Origin: DATMRF01 sp035566435
GTDB taxonomy: Bacteria; Verrucomicrobiota; Verrucomicrobiia; Limisphaerales; UBA8199
Reading direction: 5' to 3'
DNA length: 64,000 nucleotides
NCBI GenBank assembly: GCA_035566435.1
Contig: DATMRF010000141.1
Coordinates: 59,903-123,902, forward strand
A program made the translations under genes and the position numbers. The notes beneath the pieces are model-generated. The model was not told the origin of the DNA. It did no database searches and saw nothing but the letters and a program-made list of their open reading frames with translations. This document shows positions 57,555-64,000 of the stretch, in pieces. Position 1 is the stretch's first letter. Every line of letters begins with the position of its first letter.

Positions 57555-58868
57555 TCACAGCCCCAGTTTCTTGAACCGGCTCTTCACTTCTTTGAAGTGG
57601 AATTCCAACGAACACAGTTTCTCGAGTTCCCCAGGTTTGAAATGCCGGGCTACCTCCGGGTCGCTCTGCAGTTGCTCAACGAAATCGGCATCGTCCCGAC
57701 CGGCGTGTTTCACCTCCCACGTCTTCATCGCGTTGCGCTGGACCAGTTCATACGCCTGTTCGCGGGTGAGCCCTTTCTTAATCAGCGCAAGTAGTACCGT
57801 CTGGGAATTCCACATGCCGAGCGACAGCTTGAGGTTGCGTTTCATGTTCTCGGGATAGACCACCAGGCCATCAACGAGTTTCGTGAGCGTGACCAGCATG
57901 TAGTCGAGCAACGTGCAGGAGTCGGGAAAGATGACGCGCTCAACCGAGCTATGACTGATATCCCGTTCGTGCCAGAGCGCGACATTTTCCAGCGCGGCAA
58001 CGGCGTTTCCGCGCAACACTCGAGCCAGGCCGCTGAGCCGCTCGCCGGTGATCGGGTTGCGCTTGTGCGGCATCGCGCTCGAACCCTTTTGGCCTTTTGC
58101 GAAGAATTCTTCCGCTTCGAGCACCTCCGTCCGCTGCAGGTGCCGGAACTCGGTCGCCCAGCGTTCGATGCTCGCGCCCACCAGCGCCAGCGCGCCGATG
58201 AACTCCGCATGCAAATCGCGCTGGATCACTTGCGTGGCAATCGGCGCCGGCCGCAAGCCCAGCCGCCGGCAGACCGCCGCTTCGATTTTCGGCGACAGGT
58301 GGGCGCTGGTGCCGACCGCGCCAGAAAGTTTGCCGACCGCGACCGCCGCGCGCGCCGAGGACAACCGCTCCCCCGCACGGCCGAATTCATCATACATCAA
58401 CGCCATCTTTAGCCCGAAGGTCGTCGGCTCGGCATGGATGCCATGACTGCGGCCGATCATCGGGGTGAACCGATGTTTCTTGGCCTTGGCGGCAATCACC
58501 TTTCGCAGCGCCTTCACATCCTCGAGCAGGATGTCGGCCGACTGAACCATCTGGACGGCGAAGGCGGTATCAATGATGTCGCTGCTGGTGAGGCCGAAAT
58601 GCAGCCAACGGCTCGCCGGCGCCCCGATGTTTTCGCCCACATTGGTGGTGAAAGCGATGACGTCGTGATTCAGGGTCCGCTCCAGTTCTTTGCAGCGCTC
58701 CAGGCTGAACGCGGCGCGCGCCTTCATTTGAGCCAGGTCTTTACGGGGGACCAGGCCCTCGGCACAGAGCGCTTCACTGGCGAGCAGTTCAATCTGCAGC
58801 CAGATTTCGAGCTTGCGTTGTTCGCTCCAGATTTCCCGCATCACCGGGCGCGAGTAACGTTGAATCAT
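57555..58868 (-). CDS. purB: Adenylosuccinate lyase
   Basis: 437 residues, full length. PurB works twice in purine synthesis, splitting SAICAR and adenylosuccinate. The signature loop GSSAMPHKRNP is present. Catalytic His residues are in RSHGIHAEPTTFG, and TSSDIIDTA is the substrate motif. It is the first gene of a minus-strand run that includes the Fe-S genes. Confidence 0.97.
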   Translation of the reverse strand: MIQRYSRPVMREIWSEQRKLEIWLQIELLASEALCAEGLVPRKDLAQMKARAAFSLERCKELERTLNHDVIAFTTNVGENIGAPASRWLHFGLTSSDIIDTAFAVQMVQSADILLEDVKALRKVIAAKAKKHRFTPMIGRSHGIHAEPTTFGLKMALMYDEFGRAGERLSSARAAVAVGKLSGAVGTSAHLSPKIEAAVCRRLGLRPAPIATQVIQRDLHAEFIGALALVGASIERWATEFRHLQRTEVLEAEEFFAKGQKGSSAMPHKRNPITGERLSGLARVLRGNAVAALENVALWHERDISHSSVERVIFPDSCTLLDYMLVTLTKLVDGLVVYPENMKRNLKLSLGMWNSQTVLLALIKKGLTREQAYELVQRNAMKTWEVKHAGRDDADFVEQLQSDPEVARHFKPGELEKLCSLEFHFKEVKSRFKKLGL

Positions 58869-59063
58869 GGCCGGAGTGTAGCCGGAACGTTGAAACCTTG
58901 AAACGTTAAAAAGTTAAAACGCTTGGACTGTCACTGTGCGACGGTGACACGAAGGTTGCTCGAATGCTGAGTCCTCGGGAAATCAACCGTTTTGGAACAA
59001 CCGAACCTGTTTCGGTTTTAACTCTTCAACGTATTAACGTTTCACGTTTGACGCCGCCGCGCC
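58869..59063. repeat. purB-rhomboid gap with GTTAAAA/TTTCACG words
   Basis: 195 bp. Words GTTGAAACC, TTGAAACG, TTAAAAAG and TTAAAACG occur at 58,889-58,922; TTAACG, TTTCACG and TTTGACG occur at 59,033-59,053. Both families are shared with the nuoA/fabI gap at 3.9 kb. Confidence 0.55.
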
Positions 59064-59978
59064 TCACCGCCTCCCCATCTTCTCCCGCGCGACCTCGAGA
59101 ATACGGCGTTCGCGCTCAGTCAGGCTTTGAATGCCCTGGGCGGAAATTTTATCGAGGATCGGATCGACTTCCTTGCTCAAAAACTCATCCGGCGGCAGAT
59201 CGTCATCCGTGCTCCCGGTTTTGCCGCGGTTCCACCGCCCGGAACTTCCGGCACCGACTTTGACCAATCGGAGCGGCGGTTTTCCACCCGAGCGGCGCAG
59301 GCTCGGCCAGCGCCAATCCCAGTGCAGAGCATAACGCACGAAGATTATCCCCGTTGCCATCCCGCCCAGGTGCGCCGCGTCGGCGATGTTGCTGACTGGG
59401 AACAGCACGCCGAACAAGGCCAGCAACCCGCTGAAAAGGAGCAGGAATTTTGCCCTCATGCTCAATGGAATGACAAAGAAAAGCAGGAGCATCAAACGAC
59501 GCTCCGGGTAAAGCATTGCAAAACCCGCCAGCAACCCGAAGGCGCCGGCCGAAGCGCCGACGGTAGGGGCGGCGAAATGCAGCATCCAATCATTCGTGCT
59601 GAAGTGCGTAGCCAGGCCGCCGGCGCCGGCTTGAACCAGGCCGCCGATCACACCGCTCGAGAAATAGAGCGTCAAAAAGCGTTTCCAGCCCAGCGCCTCC
59701 TCCAATTCTCGTCCGAAAATAAAAATCGCCCAACAATTAAACAGCAGGTGGAGCAGGCCCCCGTGCATGAATTGAAACGTGACCAACTGCCAAACGTAGC
59801 CGTGGCTGAGCCCTGCCCAGCTCAAAGCAAGGTAATCTCCGTGCGGGAATCGGGGCGGGTAGCCGTATCGCAGGCACTCGAATACAAAAGCGACAGCGTT
59901 CGCAACCAGAAGCATCAGGGTCGCCGAACGGCGCGCTTCAAACGGCGAGGTGCGCATGTAATAACGGTCCTCTAACAT
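59064..59978 (-). CDS. Rhomboid family intramembrane serine protease
   Basis: 304 residues with six hydrophobic helices. The catalytic dyad is Ser143 in GASAGAFGLL and His203 in ADAAHLGGMATG. The N-terminal loop has the FQFMHGGLLHLLFNCWAIFIFG motif with the conserved His and Asn. The last 80 residues are cytoplasmic and polar (FLSKEVDPILDKISAQGIQSL, then TERERRILEVA), as in other verrucomicrobial rhomboids. Substrate unknown. Confidence 0.93.
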   Translation of the reverse strand: MLEDRYYMRTSPFEARRSATLMLLVANAVAFVFECLRYGYPPRFPHGDYLALSWAGLSHGYVWQLVTFQFMHGGLLHLLFNCWAIFIFGRELEEALGWKRFLTLYFSSGVIGGLVQAGAGGLATHFSTNDWMLHFAAPTVGASAGAFGLLAGFAMLYPERRLMLLLFFVIPLSMRAKFLLLFSGLLALFGVLFPVSNIADAAHLGGMATGIIFVRYALHWDWRWPSLRRSGGKPPLRLVKVGAGSSGRWNRGKTGSTDDDLPPDEFLSKEVDPILDKISAQGIQSLTERERRILEVAREKMGRR

Positions 59979-60161
59979 ATCTCTGAGCCAACGTAGTCGC
60001 GCCAGACTGATTTTTCAAACCGGGTTTTGACAGGCGACCAGGGACAGCGCTTGATCTGCCGCCGCGGGTTCTTTAACGTCGAAACCAGTGGGCAGGCCTC
60101 GGCGGGACATACCGCCGGCCAGCGCCAAAGCCGGCAATCAGCGCCTGAACCAAACAAGCTC

Positions 60162-63100
60162 ATGACAACTATATTGGACCAATTCACAGCCCGTGGCCGC
60201 CTCAGCTCGCGCGCACTCAGTCGAACGTCCGAGAGAACCTTGCTCTCTCTCCTGCTTCCTTTCTGCTCTCTTTCCCTGGTCCACGCCGCCAGCAACCCTA
60301 CGCTACCGGAGGCCATACGGTTACGTGTCGGCTGGGAGTTGCAGGAAGTCGGGAAAGTCCCGGAAAGCGGCGAAGCGCTTTCCCGAACTGATTTCCACCC
60401 TGCGGGTTGGTATCGGGCCACTGTGCCCGGCACCGTTTTGACCAGCCTGGTCGATAACCGCGTTTACCCGGAGCCCCTGTATGGCGAAAACAACCGCCCG
60501 GACAAAATCCCCGATTCACTGTGCCGCACTTCCTATTGGTACCGCACCACCTTTACGCCCCCGGCTTCGTACTCCGGCAAACGAGTATGGCTGACCTTCG
60601 AAGGCATTAACTACATCGCCGACGTTTTTGTCAACGGCCACCCGTTAGCCACCATCAAAGGCGCGTTCACGCGGGGCATTTTCGATGTGACGTCTCTCGT
60701 CACCATCGCCGGACCCAACGCCCTGGCCGTTCACGTATTCCCACAGCCGCACCCGGGTGACACCCACGAGAAAACCATTGCCAAGGGCACCGGCCCGAAC
60801 GGCGGCGTCACCGGACGCGACGGCCCCACTTTCCTTTGCAGCATCGGCTGGGATTGGATCCCCACCATCCGCGACCGCAACACGGGCATTTGGCAGGATG
60901 TCCGGCTCTCGGCCACCGGCCCGGTCGTTCTGCAGGACCCCTATGTCACTTCGAAACTGCCGTTGCCCCGCACCGATTCCGCGGACCTTACCGTGCAAAT
61001 GACGGTGAGCAACGCGACGGACTCGGCGCAGGCGGGCGTTTTGAGCGGGAACATCGACGGAATCAATTTCAGCCGGAACATTTTGCTTCAGCCCCGGCAA
61101 TTGATGCACGTTTCGTTTTCACCGGCCGACACGCGGACGCTGCACCTTCGCAAGCCGCGCCTCTGGTGGCCGAACGGCTTCGGACCCCAAAACCTTTACA
61201 CGCTGCACCAGGCGTTTTCCATCAACGACGCGCTCTCCGACGCACGGGATGTAACCTTCGGCGTCCGCCAAATCGAATATGCGTCACCCACCTCGACCAA
61301 TCTGACTCTATCCGTCAACGGTGTCCCGGTGGTCGCCAAAGGTGGCGATTGGGGGATCGACGAAGCGATGAAACGGATTCCGCGCGAGCCCCTCGAAGCG
61401 GCGGTGCGGATGCACCAAATCGCCAACTACACGATCATCCGCAACTGGGTCGGCCAGAGCACCAGCGCCGAGCTGTATGACCTCTGCGACCGATATGGCA
61501 TCCTGCTCTGGGACGAATTCTTCGAGCCGCACCCGGCGGACGGGCCAATCCCGGACGACACAGAGCTGTACCTGGCCAATGTGCGTGACAAGATTCTGCG
61601 TTTTCGCAGTCACCCCAGCATTGCCCTCTGGTGCGCGCGCAATGAAGGCGACCCGCCACCGGCCATCGGCAGCGGCATCCAAAAGCTCATCAACGAGCTG
61701 GACCCCAGCCGCCTCTACCAGCCAAGCTCAACTTCCGGCCGCGGCGTGAATTCCGGCGGACCTTATCATTGGCGCACGCCGCGCGAGTTCTATACCTACA
61801 CGGAGGCATTCAAGACCGAGATCGGTTCCATCTCGGTTCCAACCCTCGAGGCGGTCCAGGCGATGATGCCGTCCAAGGACTGGGAGGTCATCAATGACGA
61901 TTGGGCCGAGCACGACTTCTGTGGCGGCGCTCAACAGGGCGACCGTTACCCGGAGATTCTCAGCAGCCGTTACGGTTATCCGGCCAACCTCGCCGATTTC
62001 GTGCGCAAAGCGCAGCTCATGAATTACGAATGCTTCCGCGCGATGTACGAAGGGCGTTTCGCGAAACTGTTCAAGCCGGAAACCGGCGTGATTACCTGGA
62101 TGAGCCATCCCGCCCAGCCGAGCTTCGTCTGGCAGCTTTACAGCCACGACCTCGAACCGAATTCCTCCCTCTACGCCACTCGCAAAGCGTGTGAGCAGGT
62201 CCATATCCAGATGAACCAGAACAACTGGCATGTGATGGTCATCAACAACAGACCGCAACGGCTACCTGATGCGAGGCTCAAGATCATCGTCTATAACCTT
62301 GATGGAACCCTGCAGCACAGCCAGGCGCAGACGCTCACGGCGGCCGCAAGTGCGGCAACCGACGCCGGAACGCTCGCGTTCCCCGACAATTTGTCCGCCG
62401 TCCACTTCGTCAAACTCGAGCTGCGCGACGACCGGAACCGGTTGCTTTCGGAGAACCTTTACTGGCGCGCCACACCCGACCGCGAAGATGATTTTCAGGC
62501 CCTCAATTCGTTGCCGACAGTCGCACTCGAAATCCAGGCGCAGCGCCACGACACCGCCGGCAAGTGTTTGCTCGATGTCTCCGTACGCAATCCCACCAAA
62601 TCCATCGCTCTGCTGGCCCATCTGCAGTTGCGCAAGGAGCGCTCCGGTGAACGCGTCCTGCCCGTGTTCTATAGTGAGAATTACTTGTCGCTGCTGCCCG
62701 GCGAGAGCAAATCGCTCACCATCGAAGCCGCCTCCAGCGGCCTGGATGGCGATGCGCCGGTGCTGGCGGTGGACGGCTGGAACGTCACAGTGAACCCCAC
62801 GCAGACATCGGGCAAATCAGTCAGCATCGTCCCGAACACCAAAGCACAGGTCTCCGGCACGGGTGCAACGCTCCCGGCGAAACCGGCTGACACCGTCAGC
62901 ATTAACTGCGGCGGCAGCCAGCTCGGCTTCTTCCGGTTCGGCGCGCCGACAACCGATGGCTTTGCGGGTGACCGCGATTTCAGGGGCGGCACGGTCGCTT
63001 CCACCAGCGACCCTATTGACACCTCCGTCGCCAATGCCGCGCCCGCGGCGGTGTACCAGACCGAGCGCTGGGGGCGGTGCACTTACACTATCCAGGTGAA

Positions 63101-63359
63101 CAAGAGAAAAACTTACACGGTCCGACTTCACTTTGCCGAATTCAAGCTGGCTCCGGGCGAGCGCAAGTTCAACGTGGATATCAACGGCCGGCGCGTCCTC
63201 GCCGATTACGACATCGCCGCCGAGGCCGGAAAAAGTAAGGCCGTTGTGAAGGACTTCGCGTCCGTCGCTCCGGATGCCGATGGCAATATTGTCGTCGCGT
63301 TCACGCGTGGTTCCGCCGACGAACCCAAGATCTGCGGCATTCAGATCTCTGGCCATTGA
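60162..63359 (+). CDS. Secreted glycoside hydrolase family 2 protein with C-terminal malectin domain
   Basis: 1065 residues from ATG 60,162. A hydrophobic segment at about 24-42 ending in VHAAS is a likely signal peptide. The sugar-binding jelly-roll, Ig-like and TIM-barrel domains follow in GH2 order. The acid/base is E495 in CARNEGD and the nucleophile E553 in FKTEIGSIS, the pattern of the exo-beta-glucosaminidase/beta-mannosidase subgroup. The last 155 residues (from about 910) are a malectin-like domain (SINCGG...YTVRLHFAEF...KICGIQISG), a carbohydrate-binding module. It probably acts outside the cell on a beta-linked polymer. The gene stands alone. Confidence 0.92.
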   Translation: MTTILDQFTARGRLSSRALSRTSERTLLSLLLPFCSLSLVHAASNPTLPEAIRLRVGWELQEVGKVPESGEALSRTDFHPAGWYRATVPGTVLTSLVDNRVYPEPLYGENNRPDKIPDSLCRTSYWYRTTFTPPASYSGKRVWLTFEGINYIADVFVNGHPLATIKGAFTRGIFDVTSLVTIAGPNALAVHVFPQPHPGDTHEKTIAKGTGPNGGVTGRDGPTFLCSIGWDWIPTIRDRNTGIWQDVRLSATGPVVLQDPYVTSKLPLPRTDSADLTVQMTVSNATDSAQAGVLSGNIDGINFSRNILLQPRQLMHVSFSPADTRTLHLRKPRLWWPNGFGPQNLYTLHQAFSINDALSDARDVTFGVRQIEYASPTSTNLTLSVNGVPVVAKGGDWGIDEAMKRIPREPLEAAVRMHQIANYTIIRNWVGQSTSAELYDLCDRYGILLWDEFFEPHPADGPIPDDTELYLANVRDKILRFRSHPSIALWCARNEGDPPPAIGSGIQKLINELDPSRLYQPSSTSGRGVNSGGPYHWRTPREFYTYTEAFKTEIGSISVPTLEAVQAMMPSKDWEVINDDWAEHDFCGGAQQGDRYPEILSSRYGYPANLADFVRKAQLMNYECFRAMYEGRFAKLFKPETGVITWMSHPAQPSFVWQLYSHDLEPNSSLYATRKACEQVHIQMNQNNWHVMVINNRPQRLPDARLKIIVYNLDGTLQHSQAQTLTAAASAATDAGTLAFPDNLSAVHFVKLELRDDRNRLLSENLYWRATPDREDDFQALNSLPTVALEIQAQRHDTAGKCLLDVSVRNPTKSIALLAHLQLRKERSGERVLPVFYSENYLSLLPGESKSLTIEAASSGLDGDAPVLAVDGWNVTVNPTQTSGKSVSIVPNTKAQVSGTGATLPAKPADTVSINCGGSQLGFFRFGAPTTDGFAGDRDFRGGTVASTSDPIDTSVANAAPAAVYQTERWGRCTYTIQVNKRKTYTVRLHFAEFKLAPGERKFNVDINGRRVLADYDIAAEAGKSKAVVKDFASVAPDADGNIVVAFTRGSADEPKICGIQISGH

Positions 63360-63396
63360 TCACCGCCCACTGATTACTGAATACTGATTACTGGCC

Positions 63397-63672
63397 TCAC
63401 CGACTCTCGCTGGCGGCATCCGCACCGTCAGCTCCCCCCGTCTGCTCCCGGTACGCTAAGCGCATCAGGAGCGGCGCGCCGCGGACCAGCCAATACGCGA
63501 TCAGCATTGGCCACCCCACCATGATCGCGCTCGGTAACAGGTTCTTCCAGTAGAAGTGCGGAAATACCGGGCAAATGCTCGTGATGGCGGTCGGCACCGC
63601 TGACAGGCTCTGATACAGGAACAGCAAACCGATAAACCTGACCGCTACGCCGAAAATATCTTTCGCTTTCAT
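63397..63672 (-). CDS. Small membrane protein, unknown function
   Basis: 91 residues from ATG 63,672; an upstream extension of 13 codons is less likely. Two transmembrane helices (about 6-28 and 46-64) flank a short loop with two Pro residues; the polar tail has no motif. The MKAKDIFGVAVRFIGLLFLY start resembles small verrucomicrobial membrane proteins. It is convergent with the GH2 gene. Confidence 0.7.
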   Translation of the reverse strand: MKAKDIFGVAVRFIGLLFLYQSLSAVPTAITSICPVFPHFYWKNLLPSAIMVGWPMLIAYWLVRGAPLLMRLAYREQTGGADGADAASESR

Positions 63673-64000
63673 TTCGCGCGCGGGAGTGTAAGCCAATTCC
63701 ACACGGCGCACAGCGAAAAGAGCGACTGATAGCCGGTCAGGGATGGCGTGGCCCAGCTCCTCTTAACCACAGATGAACGAAGCCGGACACAGACTGCCGA
63801 AATCTGTGTCCATCTGCGTTCATCTGTGGTTGGAATTCCTCGCCGCTGCTGAGCCGTTCCAGGCTGGCGTCAAGAGTAGTGTGTAAAAGCTGGGAGCGGG
63901 TGACGGGACCAATGTTTGTTCATGCGATCAAAGACGCTGTAGAGGATACGTTCACAACTGCTGCGGGTGGTAAAGGCGCACATGGTGCGGATACGCCGGC
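63673..64000. other. End region with nested hairpin; no complete gene
   Basis: A nested inverted repeat spans 63,765-63,831: the outer 15-bp arms AACCACAGATGAACG and CGTTCATCTGTGGTT are perfect, and inner 9-bp arms GGACACAGA and TCTGTGTCC are perfect too. The words are ATCTGTG/CACAGAT. An open frame begins at ATG 63,912 and runs off the window; it is too short to judge. Confidence 0.6.

Noticed and set aside
63912..64000. Gene starting at the right edge
   Set aside because: The ATG frame has only 29 codons before the window ends and no ribosome binding site; both strands are open, so no call can be made.

Overview
This is a GC-rich chromosomal window from what is most likely a member of Verrucomicrobiota, close to the Pedosphaera/Limisphaerales group. 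The lineage call is an inference. It rests on a DUF1501 plus PSD1/planctomycete-cytochrome gene pair, paired pseudopilins with GFTLIELL-type segments, exported proteins ending in a PGxxYxIQ...RFYR tail, an ECF-type sigma factor with a very long membrane-anchored tail, HpnD/HpnK/HpnG-type hopanoid genes, an archaeal-type phosphoglycerate mutase, and intergenic DNA packed with short tandem words. Shine-Dalgarno sequences are rare. I found no rRNA, tRNA or CRISPR.

Layout. 1-3.6 kb: the start of a complex I operon (nuoABCDH) on the minus strand, with nuoH cut by the window edge. 4-16 kb, mostly plus strand: fabI with a translationally coupled DUF6483-like gene, a small Cys-rich ORF, trpB, yicC-gmk-coaC, a histidine kinase/NtrC-type regulator pair followed by a His/Arg-rich membrane peptide, then a hopanoid group (HpnD-like, HpnK-like, a small EamA/SMR-like protein and a convergent HpnG-like phosphorylase). 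16-22 kb, minus strand: a PolB-like exonuclease with apgM, then ychF, obgE, rpmA and rplU.

23.5-47.5 kb is an accessory segment: a large exported beta-helix-like protein; an exported C39-peptidase/RHS polymorphic-toxin-like protein broken by one frameshift, with a papain-like C-terminal module and a 4-bp-overlapping membrane-anchored immunity candidate; a decayed REP-associated transposase; an exported repeat protein; a PQQ-type beta-propeller; a lipoprotein plus sigma-factor operon; two pseudopilins; the DUF1501/PSD1 pair; and an acyltransferase.

The segment is flanked by two long gene-free blocks (21,978-23,534 and 47,557-49,307). Several sequence modules recur between these blocks in opposite orientation and in mirror order, so they look like diverged inverted copies of one repeat-rich intergenic unit. 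Inside them the same scaffold carries different short words (GGGACG in one copy, GTCACG in another). This is the most unusual structure in the window.

49.3-64 kb returns to housekeeping genes: dacB, a DUF1232-like gene, coaE and glgB on the plus strand; purB, a membrane protein, an IscA/ErpA-type protein, hscB and an exported protein on the minus strand; then a rhomboid protease, a GH2-malectin secreted glycosidase and a small membrane protein.
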